In this document: one piece after another, positions 35,507-44,394 of the stretch
How the letters are laid out: every line of letters starts with the position of its first letter
Numbering within the stretch: the first letter of the stretch is position 1
NCBI RefSeq assembly: GCF_000331005.1
Contig: NZ_AEJB01000361.1
Span: 558,001 to 622,000, forward strand
DNA length: 64,000 nt
Origin: Streptomyces turgidiscabies Car8
GTDB taxonomy: Bacteria; Actinomycetota; Actinomycetes; Streptomycetales; Streptomycetaceae
Direction of reading: 5' to 3'
Made by a program: the position numbers and the translations under genes
The notes under the pieces: model-generated
Told to the model about the DNA's origin: nothing
Databases searched by the model: none
The model's input: the letters and a program-made list of their open reading frames with translations, nothing else

Positions 35507-36105
35507 CCGAAGGCCACGGCGGAAGGCACACGCTCCGCATGCCCCGCTCCCTGGTCGCGCGCATTGCCGCGCTGCTCTGCCGTCCCTCGCCCCAGGGGTG
35601 TGCCGAGGACTACACCTGGTTCCGGCAGCGCCTTGCCGAACCGGACCTCCTCGACTGCGCGGTCGGTGTGAAGGTGGACGGCGACGTGCTCCTCGCGGTG
35701 CCCGTCGGCGGCACCCGCAGGGGTGGCTACCTGTCCGTGGGCACCGTGACCGACGCCGTGCGTGTCTGGGCGGCCCTTCGGGGTCGACCTGGCTTTCCGC
35801 GTATCCGGCTCGGCCTGTCGGTCTACTTCGACACCTGTCACACCGTCGACTGGGGCCCTCGACAGCCCTGGGACGACGCAGAGCGCGGCAAGTACTTCGG
35901 GTACGCGCCGTCCGCCATCCACGCCTTTCTCCGTCACGTCTCGATATACGACCAGCATCCCGAGCCCGCAACGGGCGAGACGGACCCGATCGGTGGGCGG
36001 ACCGGGCAGCAGGATCCGCTGCTGTCGGCGACCCGGGGCACCTGGCCGGCGATCGGCACTCCTTCACCTCTCGTCATCCGCCGTATCTCGAAGGACCAGC
36101 GATGA
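35503..36105 (+). CDS. DUF6302 family protein
   Basis: 200 residues from ATG 35503. The DUF6302 pattern is visible: DYTWFRQRLAEPDLLDCAVG, LLAVPVGGTRRGGYL, GRPGFPRIRLGLSVYF and YAPSAIHAFLRH. Unknown function, common in Streptomyces. ATGA with the next small gene. Confidence 0.8.
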   Translation: MTEGHGGRHTLRMPRSLVARIAALLCRPSPQGCAEDYTWFRQRLAEPDLLDCAVGVKVDGDVLLAVPVGGTRRGGYLSVGTVTDAVRVWAALRGRPGFPRIRLGLSVYFDTCHTVDWGPRQPWDDAERGKYFGYAPSAIHAFLRHVSIYDQHPEPATGETDPIGGRTGQQDPLLSATRGTWPAIGTPSPLVIRRISKDQR

Positions 36106-36254
36106 CCGTCAGCCGGACAACGCTGGTCCTGGAGAGCTTCGGCCCACAGGCCCGCCGAAGCCGCAGCAAGCCGAGGCACCCGGGCGCACGGGGCCCAGCC
36201 GTCGACGCTCCGGTTCTCTTCCTGTCCCCACCGGGATGGGCGGCGCGACGATGA
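36102..36254 (+). CDS. Small hypothetical protein (50 aa)
   Basis: 50 residues, ATGA-coupled at both ends. Basic and proline-rich with no recognised domain. Supported only by position in the coupled run. Confidence 0.4.
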   Translation: MTVSRTTLVLESFGPQARRSRSKPRHPGARGPAVDAPVLFLSPPGWAARR

Positions 36255-37555
36255 GTCCGAGATCGGAGCGCAACGAGGTCTTACTCAAGCACCTTGAGAT
36301 GCTGGACTGGTCGATGAGCGGCTTCGCCCGCCGGATCGGCGCACGGTGCGAAGCGATCCGTCTGCCCTATTCGGTGGTCACGAGCACCGTCTCGCGGTGG
36401 TGCAAGGGCGCGACGCCCGGCGACGACCTGGCAGCCGCCGCATGTTACGTGCTGTCGGCAGCGCTGAACCGGGTCGTGACGCCGGAGAGCTTGGGCTGGC
36501 CGTCTGACACCGGCCTGGTCGCGGCACAGTCGTTGGAGTACTTGGACGTCCCCCACGCCGTGCGCATGCTCTCCAAGCTGTGGGCCTTGGATGCCATGCG
36601 CAGGCGCAACGTGGTCAAGAGCGCGTTCTCTCCGAGCGTGTTCGGTCCTGCGTCGCGGGAGGCACTCGTGATGCCGGCGGACGCCGTTATCGGTGGCCAG
36701 GGACGGCACAAGGTCACGGCGGCGGACATCGACCTGCTTGACGAGCAGACCAGGTTGTACGGAAGGCTGGACTCGCAGCACGGCGGGGGCAAGTTCCGCG
36801 GGGTGTTCGCGTCGATGATGGACACGCACGCCACGCCGATGTTGAACGGGAGCTTCTCCGCGCGGACCGGGCGCCGGCTGTACGGCAGCGTGGTGGACGC
36901 GGTACTCGCGATGGCGTCGATGGCCTACGACGACCAGCTCCCCGGCCTGGCCCAGCGATACGACCTTCAGGCGATGCGGCTCGCCCAGGCGATCGGCGAC
37001 CGCGCCCGCATCACCCGGGTCCACATCCACCAAGCCCGACTGGCTGCGACCCAGGGCGGGCGGGCCGACGTCCTCGCGCACGCCCGCAGTGCTGTCCTGG
37101 CGGCCGAGGGGACGCCTCCCCTCGTCAGGGCCTACGCGTGCGTGACCGAAGCGCGAGCATGGGCGCTGAACGAGCAGACGGACCATGTCGTGGCTGCGGT
37201 GAAGCGTGCCCGCGAGTTCTTCGCCCGCGCTCAGAGCAGCACCGGCCCGACCTGGCTGGAGTGGTTCGACCTGCGCGAGTTGGAGGGGCAGGCGGCATGG
37301 GCATTCGCCGTGGCAGGGCTGGCCGAACAGGGGGTACAGGCCCTGAAGGAGGCGTCGGCCCTTCCGTCGGACCGGACACGGGACACGGTTGAACTCCTGA
37401 TCACCGAGGCCGAGCTGGCCCGGCTGCGCGGCGACTCGGCTGAGCACGCGACTGCCTCGAAGCGCGCCTCCCAGGCGTCCCAACACCTGATGAGCCGGCG
37501 GCTCTCCGAACGTCTCGACCACTTGAAGGCAGGCGAGCCGCTACGCGGCTTCTGA
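36251..37555 (+). CDS. XRE-type regulator with TPR-like C-terminus
   Basis: 434 residues from ATG 36251. The N-terminus has an HTH-like region (LLKHLEMLDWSMSGFARRIG, then STVSRWCKGATPGDDL), followed by a long helical, TPR-like region (YDLQAMRLAQAIGDRARI, ARLAATQGGRADVLAHARSA). It ends the coupled run and could be its regulator. It is convergent with the methyltransferase of the peptide locus. Confidence 0.7.
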   Translation: MSPRSERNEVLLKHLEMLDWSMSGFARRIGARCEAIRLPYSVVTSTVSRWCKGATPGDDLAAAACYVLSAALNRVVTPESLGWPSDTGLVAAQSLEYLDVPHAVRMLSKLWALDAMRRRNVVKSAFSPSVFGPASREALVMPADAVIGGQGRHKVTAADIDLLDEQTRLYGRLDSQHGGGKFRGVFASMMDTHATPMLNGSFSARTGRRLYGSVVDAVLAMASMAYDDQLPGLAQRYDLQAMRLAQAIGDRARITRVHIHQARLAATQGGRADVLAHARSAVLAAEGTPPLVRAYACVTEARAWALNEQTDHVVAAVKRAREFFARAQSSTGPTWLEWFDLRELEGQAAWAFAVAGLAEQGVQALKEASALPSDRTRDTVELLITEAELARLRGDSAEHATASKRASQASQHLMSRRLSERLDHLKAGEPLRGF

Positions 37556-37637
37556 CCTGTGCTGTACGCATCCGAGGCCAGAGGCCGCCACGTCGTGCTC
37601 TGACCCGGCTGCGAAACCCGCCTGCCCTGGGCGTCTG

Positions 37638-38741
37638 TCAGCTTGTCGGGAACAGGCTCCGGTAAATCCAGTGGGCCCTGAAGGGACCGCCGTGGTGCGG
37701 GGATTCCAGGGAGCCGTGGTGGCCTTCTCCATTCGGGGTGTGCAGTGCGGCACTGAGTTGATAGTCCGGATGAACCCCGTCGTCGCTGAGAGCGGCCGCG
37801 AAAGTGAGTTCCAGGACGTCTCCAGGAGCGACGGGCCTGGGGATGTCGAAGAGCGGCAGGTAGATGGTGGCCCAGTTCGTCTTCATGTGCAGGGCATCCA
37901 GTGGCTCTTCGTCCGGCAGGCACCAGAGATTGAGCCATGTGAGCACGCCGTCCACGCGGCCGGGCCGCGTGATGACCAAGCGCGTTGTCCTGCGCTGCTC
38001 CGTCCGCAGATCGCCGTTGAAGTCGAGCACCTCGACGGGCACGCCTTCGGAGAGCAGCGCCCCGATAGAGGGGTTTTCGACCCTGAGCCGCACGTCGAAG
38101 GGCGTGCCGTGCCAGTCGAAGATGCTCCGTAGGTACGGAAGGGATGCCTCGGCGAACGCCACCGGCTGCTCGGGAAGCAGATCGGACAGGCAGGCTGCTG
38201 CGGCCAGGGTCTCCGCGCGGTGGGGCACCACGAGTCCCCCGGGCGCCAAGAGGCGGCTCCGGGCATCGGTCAGGACGGCCGCCGCGCCTTCGGCGCCCGC
38301 CAGGGAGCCGATGATCTCCGCGACGCAGACATCGGCTCTGGGCGCGAACTGGAGGTTGGTCGACTGGCCGTGCAGGAGCGTGATCCGGTCCTGTGGGTCG
38401 AAGGCCGACAGGTTTGCCGCCGCCTTGTGGAACGCGTCCTCAATGACCTCGATGGCCACAGCGTGCCGGGCGCCCGCCTGGACTCCTTCGCGCGCCCAGA
38501 GAAGGTCTTGTCCAGTCCCGATGTCCAATATGCGCCTGTTGGGGGCGAGGTGGGACAGTGCCGTGCGGAAGCGCTTGTTGCGTTCGTCGTCGGTGGTCAT
38601 GGTCGTGTAGAGGAACGGGTCGTAGATGGGGTACTCCCCCACGCTCGGCCACAGGGCGGGACGTCCTTCCTGCTCGGGTTCGGGGTCCACGCTCACGCGT
38701 ACGGGGCGCCCGTGTGTCTCGATTTGGTGGATGTTGTGCAT
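37638..38741 (-). CDS. PRMT-like SAM-dependent methyltransferase
   Basis: 367 residues from ATG 38741 (GAAAGG upstream); the open frame to 39218 is not used. A PRMT layout is visible: an N-terminal helix DPFLYTTMTTDDERNKRFRT, SAM motif ILDIGTGQDLLWARE, and the double-Glu loop AEIIGSLAGAEGA, in which the two Glu match those that grip the arginine guanidine. A beta-barrel-like C-terminal domain follows. PRMTs N-methylate arginine, and a related bacterial enzyme (SznE) makes N-methylarginine for streptozotocin. In this locus the likely target is the Arg of the repeat peptide or free Arg. Confidence 0.78.
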   Translation of the reverse strand: MHNIHQIETHGRPVRVSVDPEPEQEGRPALWPSVGEYPIYDPFLYTTMTTDDERNKRFRTALSHLAPNRRILDIGTGQDLLWAREGVQAGARHAVAIEVIEDAFHKAAANLSAFDPQDRITLLHGQSTNLQFAPRADVCVAEIIGSLAGAEGAAAVLTDARSRLLAPGGLVVPHRAETLAAAACLSDLLPEQPVAFAEASLPYLRSIFDWHGTPFDVRLRVENPSIGALLSEGVPVEVLDFNGDLRTEQRRTTRLVITRPGRVDGVLTWLNLWCLPDEEPLDALHMKTNWATIYLPLFDIPRPVAPGDVLELTFAAALSDDGVHPDYQLSAALHTPNGEGHHGSLESPHHGGPFRAHWIYRSLFPTS

Positions 38742-38835
38742 GGTCGGCCTTTCACGGTGGTGCTCAGCAGGGTTCGGTCTGGCGCCCGCAGGAGCTGTCG
38801 GGCCTGGTCTGCGTGTCCGAGTGCTGGCGGGAGGC

Positions 38836-39408
38836 TCAGCCGCTCGCATCGTCGGGCCAGGTGATCTTGACCGTGGTGTCGAGCGGAGGCCGTTCAGCGG
38901 AAGTGCCGGGCGTACAGCGGGTGCCGACGTACAGCCAGCCCAGCAGCTGCTCCCCATCGGCGACGCCGAGGTACTTGCGGACCTGGGGGGCCTGGATTGC
39001 GGACCCGGTGCGCCAGATCGATGCCCAGCCGTGGCTGTGCAGGAGCAGCGACAGCATGGTGACCATGCCGGTGGTGGCGGCCAGCTGCTCCCAGTCGGGA
39101 ACCTTCGGATGGTCGGGTACAGGGCAGTGCACGATCGACAGGAGCAGCGGGGCGCGTAGAGGCTTCGCGGCGGCGCGCCGGGCCTGCTCCGGCGCGGCGG
39201 CTTCGCCGAGCACCTCACCGAGTCGGGCCCGCTCGTCGCCGGTCACCGCGATCAGCCGCCATGGGTGGAGTCGCCCGTGGTCGGGCGCGGTGGCCGCGGC
39301 CTGGACGAGGCGCTCCAGGTCGTGGCGGCCGGGCGCGGGCTCGGTCAAGCGGGGGGTACTGCGCCGACTGAGGACGGCTTCCAGAACCGGGTTCGGAGGC
39401 GGGGTCAT
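38836..39408 (-). CDS. Nitroreductase family protein
   Basis: 190 residues, YdjA-like nitroreductase: LEAVLSRRSTPRLTEP, then APDHGRLHPWRLIAV (FMN site) and YLGVADGEQLLGWLYVG. Such proteins bind FMN and reduce nitro or related groups, or act as dehydrogenases. ATGA overlap with the antiporter. It may reduce an intermediate or detoxify product. Confidence 0.82.
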   Translation of the reverse strand: MTPPPNPVLEAVLSRRSTPRLTEPAPGRHDLERLVQAAATAPDHGRLHPWRLIAVTGDERARLGEVLGEAAAPEQARRAAAKPLRAPLLLSIVHCPVPDHPKVPDWEQLAATTGMVTMLSLLLHSHGWASIWRTGSAIQAPQVRKYLGVADGEQLLGWLYVGTRCTPGTSAERPPLDTTVKITWPDDASG

Positions 39409-40679
39409 CCCGTGGCCTCTCGGGCGGGGTCACGCTCGGATTCGGCGTGCGGGGCCGACGGGGTCATCCTCGGGTCGTCGCCGGCAACGCGCCTGAGTAT
39501 CGGGGCGGTGGCTGCGGTGGTGATGACGGTCATGACCACCAGGAGGGTGAACAGGGGCTCGCTGATGACGCCGATCTGGATGCCGATGCCGAGCACGACG
39601 AGTTCGGTCAGGCCGCGGCAGTTCATGAGCGTGCCGACGGCGGCCGACCAGCGCCAGTCGAAGCCAGTGAGCCGCGCTGCGCCGGCAGCGCCGCCCCATT
39701 TGCCGATGACGGCGATGCCCAGGATCGCCGCTCCCCAGCCCCACTGTCCGGCCGGCAGTGTGGAGAGGTCGGTGTGCAGGCCGGTGTCGACGAAGAACAG
39801 CGGCAGCAAGAGGGGAAGGACGACAGCGCGGATGCGGGCGGCGCTGCGCTCGACGGCCCGGAGGCCCCGGGGCGCGCATGCGCCGAACAGGAAGGCGCCG
39901 AAGGCGGGGTGCACGCCGATCTGGTCGGTGGTGTAGGCGCTGAGGCACAGTCCGGCGAAAAGCAGGACCAGGACGAGGTCGTCGGAAGTGCGGCCGGCGC
40001 GTTCGAGCAGGGCGCGCAGTGCCGGGCGCAGGGCGGTGAGGCCGGCGGCGAAGGCAGCGGTCAGGGCGAGGGTGGTCAGGGCCGACAGGGCGGTGCCGGA
40101 GGTGGACAGGGCGACGACCGCGGTGAGCAGGCACCAGGCGAGAGCGTCGTCGGTGGCGGCGCAGGCCAGGGCGAAGGCACCCAGGGGCGTGGTCTCCATG
40201 CCTCTGTCAGCGAGGATCCGTGCGAGGACCGGGAAGGCCGTGATGCTCACGGCGACGGCGACGAACAGGGTGAACGGCAGCCGGCCGACCCCGTCGGGGG
40301 CGAAGTGCGGGTAGAGCGCCGCGGCCAGGCCGGCGCCGAGGGCCATGGGGAGCAGGACGCCGCTGAGGCTGACGGCGGCGACCGCGCCTCGGCTGGTGCC
40401 CAGGGTACGGAGGTCGAGTTCCAGTCCGATCAGGAAGAGGAACGTTAAAAGGCCCAGGTTGCCCAGGGCGGAGGTGATGGGCAGGACCGAGGGCGGCAAG
40501 AGATGGTGCTGGACGCTGGGGGCGAGCAAGCCGAGCAGCGAGGGTCCGAGCAGGATCCCGGCCAGGACTTCGCCGATGACCGGCGGCTGGCCGAATAGCC
40601 GTACGGCGCTCCCGCCTACCTGGCAGGCGAGGACCACGACCGGGACGGCGAGGAGCACGGGCAGCAGCGAATCGGACAC
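39405..40679 (-). CDS. Cation:proton antiporter (CPA2/Kef-type)
   Basis: 424 residues with about 12 membrane helices. Typical CPA2 motifs: GQPPVIGEVLAGILLGPSLL, LFLIGLELDLR and ACAATDDALAWCLL (Asp-Asp in the transport site). The GTG start follows GGAG. Members exchange Na+ or K+ for H+; homologues in biosynthetic loci may help export. It lies between nitroreductase and DDAH-like genes. Confidence 0.85.
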   Translation of the reverse strand: MSDSLLPVLLAVPVVVLACQVGGSAVRLFGQPPVIGEVLAGILLGPSLLGLLAPSVQHHLLPPSVLPITSALGNLGLLTFLFLIGLELDLRTLGTSRGAVAAVSLSGVLLPMALGAGLAAALYPHFAPDGVGRLPFTLFVAVAVSITAFPVLARILADRGMETTPLGAFALACAATDDALAWCLLTAVVALSTSGTALSALTTLALTAAFAAGLTALRPALRALLERAGRTSDDLVLVLLFAGLCLSAYTTDQIGVHPAFGAFLFGACAPRGLRAVERSAARIRAVVLPLLLPLFFVDTGLHTDLSTLPAGQWGWGAAILGIAVIGKWGGAAGAARLTGFDWRWSAAVGTLMNCRGLTELVVLGIGIQIGVISEPLFTLLVVMTVITTAATAPILRRVAGDDPRMTPSAPHAESERDPAREATG

Positions 40680-40753
40680 GGCAGCTCCGGGAGTCGGGGC
40701 GGATGGCCGCGCGGCGGGACGGCAGGCGGGCGCCGGGCGGGGGATGGAGTGGA

Positions 40754-41620
40754 TCAGGCGCGGGTTAGCGGCAAAGTGGTGCAGCGAAGCGAGCCGGGGA
40801 TGCGGGTGACCTCGGAGTAGTCGACGGCCAGGACCTCGAGTCCGCGGCCGGCGAGCTGCGCGGCGATGCGGTCGCTGCCGACGGCGATGATCACGGTTCC
40901 CGGCGCGAGCGCCAGGACGTTGGCCTGCACTGCACGGGCTTCGTCGTCGTGGACGTCGATGAGGTCGAAGTGCTGCTCGAACCAGCGCAGTTCGGCGGGC
41001 GGGAAGACGGCGCGGTGGATGAGGGCGGTGTCGGGGGCGACGATGGTGAAGTGGTCGTCCAGGTGGACGATGCCGTCGACGGCGAAGCGGACCGGGCGCA
41101 CTTCGCGGGCGACGCCGTGGTGGGACAGAGCCTGTTGCAGCGCCGTGACGCCCTTGGGGGATGTCTCCTCACCGAGGCCGACCAGGACGGTGTCGGTGTG
41201 GAGGATGACGTCACCGCCCTCGATGGTGCCCTCGTCGAGATGAACGACGTGCGGGGCCTCGGTCATGAGCGCGGTGAGCGCGTCAGCCTCCGGGAGGCGG
41301 TGAACCGAGTTCAGGCGTGCCATGACCAGGACGTGGTCGATGACGAAGGCGATGTCGCGGGGGTAGTGCTGGACCGGGCAGCCCGGCGCCGCGTCGAGGA
41401 GGGTCACCTCCGTGCCGCGGCTGCGCAGCAGGTCGATCAGGGTGTCCTGCTGGGCGCGGACGGTGGCCGGGTCGTACGGCCTCCAGGAACTGGTGGTCTT
41501 CTGGCGGGCCAGGACGGGATGGACGTCGGGACCGTCGAGGTCGGGGGTGACATCGCCGGCGTAACGCAGAGCGACGTGGCGCAGGGCGCCGTACTCGCTG
41601 GTGGCGTGCGGGATGAGCAC
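40754..41620 (-). CDS. DDAH-like guanidino hydrolase (amidinotransferase fold)
   Basis: 288 residues from GTG 41620 (AGGAGG 7 nt upstream). Pentein fold: YPRDIAFVIDHVLV, EGTIEGGDVI, VDGIVHLDDHFTIV (catalytic His) and a C-terminal GSLRCTTLPLT (catalytic Cys). DDAH hydrolyses N-methylated arginines to citrulline and methylamines; other members act on arginine or agmatine. Here it could turn over methylarginine or protect from it. It lies beyond the hairpin from the main operon. Confidence 0.8.
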   Translation of the reverse strand: MLIPHATSEYGALRHVALRYAGDVTPDLDGPDVHPVLARQKTTSSWRPYDPATVRAQQDTLIDLLRSRGTEVTLLDAAPGCPVQHYPRDIAFVIDHVLVMARLNSVHRLPEADALTALMTEAPHVVHLDEGTIEGGDVILHTDTVLVGLGEETSPKGVTALQQALSHHGVAREVRPVRFAVDGIVHLDDHFTIVAPDTALIHRAVFPPAELRWFEQHFDLIDVHDDEARAVQANVLALAPGTVIIAVGSDRIAAQLAGRGLEVLAVDYSEVTRIPGSLRCTTLPLTRA

Positions 41621-41701
41621 GATGAGCCCTCCTGGGTCTGGTGCTGGGCGGGTCGAACGGCGAGGCGGACGCGGCGCAGACGAGCCCAGGAGGGGCGGGG
41701 T

Positions 41702-41735
41702 CCGGGGGCCGGCAGGTCAGGCTGCCGGCCCCCGG
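41702..41735 (-). terminator. Strong hairpin between GFA and DDAH-like genes
   Basis: A perfect 14-bp stem (CCGGGGGCCGGCAG and its complement) with a 6-nt loop GTCAGG, starting 14 nt past the stop of the GFA gene. Probably ends or attenuates the operon that starts near the precursor gene. Confidence 0.75.
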
Positions 41736-41749
41736 AGGTCTCGCGGGTG

Positions 41750-42184
41750 TCAGCCGACGGGGCTCTTCTTCTGGGTGTCTGGGACCTGGGGCAGCCAGCG
41801 CACGTTGTTGTCGCGGAAGGACTGGTTGACGGGGACGAGGTCGGCTCCGCTGGTGTTGTCCAGGGCCGTGACGACGATGCCGAGCTCGGGGACGTCGCTG
41901 TCGATCGCCGCGAGGCGGCTGCCGCAGTCCGGGCAGAATCCGCGCTTGGCCTCGCCCGGGAACGTCTCGAACCAGGTCGGCTCGACCCCGTTGGTCCAGG
42001 TGACACCGTCCGGAGCGAAGCCGGCCCACCACATCATCGGCCCGCCTCCGAGCTTCTGGCAGTGCGGGCAGCTGCACGTGTGCGGGTAGACGGCCGGCCC
42101 CTTGACGGTGAAGCGGATCCGTCCGCACAGGCATCCGCCGGAGCGCTCCTGGGCTGCGGCGACGATGTCGGGGGTGGCGTTCAT
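41750..42184 (-). CDS. GFA family protein (glutathione-dependent formaldehyde-activating-like)
   Basis: 144 residues from ATG 42184, TGATG overlap with the upstream gene. The zinc motifs are SGGCLCGRIRF, HTCSCPHCQKLGG and GFCPDCGSRLA. The family was named for formaldehyde-glutathione adduct formation but many members have unknown roles. In this locus it could handle formaldehyde released by oxidation of N-methyl groups, which is inference. Confidence 0.82.
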   Translation of the reverse strand: MNATPDIVAAAQERSGGCLCGRIRFTVKGPAVYPHTCSCPHCQKLGGGPMMWWAGFAPDGVTWTNGVEPTWFETFPGEAKRGFCPDCGSRLAAIDSDVPELGIVVTALDNTSGADLVPVNQSFRDNNVRWLPQVPDTQKKSPVG

Positions 42185-43014
42185 CAGTTCATCTCCGAGG
42201 CACGGTGGGCGAGTTGAGCCCACCAGTGTGTCATTCCCTCTGCGATCGTGAGGAAGCCGTCGAGGGCCTGGGGCAGGTCGATGTGGAAGAGTTCACTCTC
42301 TCTGATGAATCGCGCCAGACCTTCGATGTGGGCAGCCTCGACGCTCAGCCCGCCGACCTGGGCGGCCTCGTGTTCGTCGTCGAGGTGGAGCTCGTAGTAG
42401 TAGTGCAGGGCCTTGAGCTCGCTGCCGCTGCCCTGACCGGTCAGCACGCCGTAGCGGTTGGTGATGTCGCGCAGGATCTCGGTCTCGGCGATCGCCACGG
42501 CCTCGGTCGCGTAGTAGGCGCCCGCGATGTGGCTGGGCATGTGCGAGCCGACCATCCACTGGTGGAGGTTGACCAGCGTCTCGGTCTCGCGGGCGGGCAC
42601 GTGGCCGTTGACGAGGAGTCCGAGATCGGACAGGAGCGCGTTGGTGTAGAGGACGTAGTGCGCGGGGACCTTGCCGCGCTCGCCGCCCTCTTCCAGGTGG
42701 TTGCGGCGCAGCTCGTGCGCGAGTTCGGGGCAGAACCCCTCCACGCTGGTGGCGGCCGCCTTGAGGTACTGCGCGTTGTAGCGGGCGAAGACGCTCAGCT
42801 CTTCGATGTACATCCGGGCCTGGCGCTCGTTGAGGTCGGCCGCGCCGACCTTCTCGGCGATCTTCCCGTACGTCCAGTCGACCATCGGCGTCAGGTGCGC
42901 GGTGACCAGGGCGTTGCCGGAGGTGAACTTGCCCAGCAGGGTGCCGTTGACGGCGCTCTGCGTCTCGGGGTTGGCCTTGATGTACGCCTGGATGAGGCTG
43001 TTGTCGGGGGTCAT
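42184..43014 (-). CDS. Haem-oxygenase-like diiron oxidase (HDO, iron-containing redox enzyme)
   Basis: 276 residues, all-helical. Segments typical for HDO or TenA-like proteins: RQARMYIEELSVFARYN, RRNHLEEGGE, YYATEAVAIAETEIL and YYYELHLDDEHEA, supplying Glu/His/Asp ligands for two irons. Known HDOs catalyse N-hydroxylation (SznF central domain), C-C cleavage (BesC, UndA) and nitro formation. It is ATGA-coupled to the cupin protein, so the pair may act in sequence on one substrate. Confidence 0.75.
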   Translation of the reverse strand: MTPDNSLIQAYIKANPETQSAVNGTLLGKFTSGNALVTAHLTPMVDWTYGKIAEKVGAADLNERQARMYIEELSVFARYNAQYLKAAATSVEGFCPELAHELRRNHLEEGGERGKVPAHYVLYTNALLSDLGLLVNGHVPARETETLVNLHQWMVGSHMPSHIAGAYYATEAVAIAETEILRDITNRYGVLTGQGSGSELKALHYYYELHLDDEHEAAQVGGLSVEAAHIEGLARFIRESELFHIDLPQALDGFLTIAEGMTHWWAQLAHRASEMN

Positions 43015-44333
43015 TTCTTGGTGTCCTCCGTGTCGGCGGGGCGGGGCGACAGATGCAGGCCGCCGGTGGCTCCCAGGGCCCGGACGGCCGTGAGGAGTTC
43101 GGGGTTGTCAGGCAGAGCGATCGTGTCGCCGTCGTTGAGCGCGGCGACGGTGTCCCGGTCCAGGGCCGCGTCATCGAGGGCGATGCCCGTCTGATGGCCG
43201 CGCAGCAGGACCTGCCGGGTGTCGTCGCCGCTGTCGAGGGTGGTCACCTGGTAGGGGGCGATCAGGGTGATCTCGGCGCCGGGCGTCACCTGCTCGGGGT
43301 CGAAGGCGTCCGCGGCTTCCTGGCGGGCGAGGTCACCTTCGACGAGTTCCCAGCCGCCGTTGCTGAGCAGCGTGGCCCACCGCTGCTCGGCGTGCTGGCG
43401 GGCCTCGCCGCCGACGCGGTCGACGGCGAGGAGCAGCAGTTCGCGGCCGACGCCGGACAGCCGGTCGGCGACGGCGTCGAGCCCAACCGCCGTGTCCGCC
43501 ATCGCGGAGGGCTCGTTGAGCGGGTCGTCGGGTCCCTCGCCGGCCAGCGCGGCGAGCACGTCCGGGATGATGCGGCTCTGCAGGATCTGCGCGTACGGGT
43601 AGGTGTAGAGCGGCATGGCCACCGAGACGGAGAAGGTGTCCTGGGTGCCGACGTGGAAGACCCGGCGGGGCAGGAACAGGGCGTCGCCCGGCTCCAGGAG
43701 GAAGTGCTCGGCCTCTTCCAGCAGCGCCTGGTAGTCGCCGAGGGTGGCCTTTTTGCCGCCAGTGAGCTTCTCGTACTGCTCGGCGGGCCAGCAGTAGAAG
43801 TTCTTGGCGTTGGGGCCGAGGTGGACGAGGAAGGCGTCCTCGTAGCCCTCGTGGATGCCGAACGCGGTCCCGCTGTAGTTGCCGGCGAAGGCGACCTGTT
43901 CGGCGCCGCCCAGGGGCAGGCCCCACCCGTCGATGACGCTCTTGAGGAAGGTGCCGAGGCCGGCGGCGAGGGCGGGGCTGATGGTCTCCAGGTTGTTGAT
44001 GACCAGGGAGAACCGCTCGGCGGCGGCGACATCTTGCATCCACGGCACGAAGGCGTCCACGCCCTCGTCCCAGGAGGGGGCGGTCAATGCTTGGGCCAGG
44101 AGGTCGTCGCGGCGGTCCTCGCCGACGTAGACGCGCGCGTGCGCCTTGATGTCGGCGCTGGCGGCGTGGGCCCGGCGGATGGCCTCGAATCCCGCCAGGA
44201 CGTCGTCCGGTCCGGCTGCGGCCGCGGGGATGATGCCCTTGAACAGGTAGGGCGTGGTCCGTCCGGTGGTGTGCTCGGGGAAGGTGCCGGTCCAGAATGC
44301 CTGGTCGGGGGGCCAGGGGTAGGTGCTGTTCAT
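43011..44333 (-). CDS. Cupin/JmjC-like oxygenase
   Basis: 440 residues from ATG 44333 with AGGAG 7 nt upstream. A cupin_4/JmjC-like core lies at about residues 100-270: NYSGTAFGIHEGYEDAFLVH (first His and acid), NFYCWPAEQYE, GDALFLPRRVFHVG (second His). A winged-helix-like domain follows (about 290-440). Members hydroxylate amino acid side chains in proteins using Fe(II) and 2-oxoglutarate. As a peptide-modifying enzyme it would fit the repeat precursor. Confidence 0.72.
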   Translation of the reverse strand: MNSTYPWPPDQAFWTGTFPEHTTGRTTPYLFKGIIPAAAAGPDDVLAGFEAIRRAHAASADIKAHARVYVGEDRRDDLLAQALTAPSWDEGVDAFVPWMQDVAAAERFSLVINNLETISPALAAGLGTFLKSVIDGWGLPLGGAEQVAFAGNYSGTAFGIHEGYEDAFLVHLGPNAKNFYCWPAEQYEKLTGGKKATLGDYQALLEEAEHFLLEPGDALFLPRRVFHVGTQDTFSVSVAMPLYTYPYAQILQSRIIPDVLAALAGEGPDDPLNEPSAMADTAVGLDAVADRLSGVGRELLLLAVDRVGGEARQHAEQRWATLLSNGGWELVEGDLARQEAADAFDPEQVTPGAEITLIAPYQVTTLDSGDDTRQVLLRGHQTGIALDDAALDRDTVAALNDGDTIALPDNPELLTAVRALGATGGLHLSPRPADTEDTKK

Positions 44334-44394
44334 CAAGGGTCTCCTGATGTTCGGGCGGCGCGGGGCAAGAGGCCCGGGTGGCCGGGCGGCGGGA

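Noticed and set aside
38742-39218. N-terminal extension of the methyltransferase frame
   Set aside because: The extension overlaps the nitroreductase gene and lacks family likeness; ATG 38741 has a good ribosome site and a natural N-terminus.
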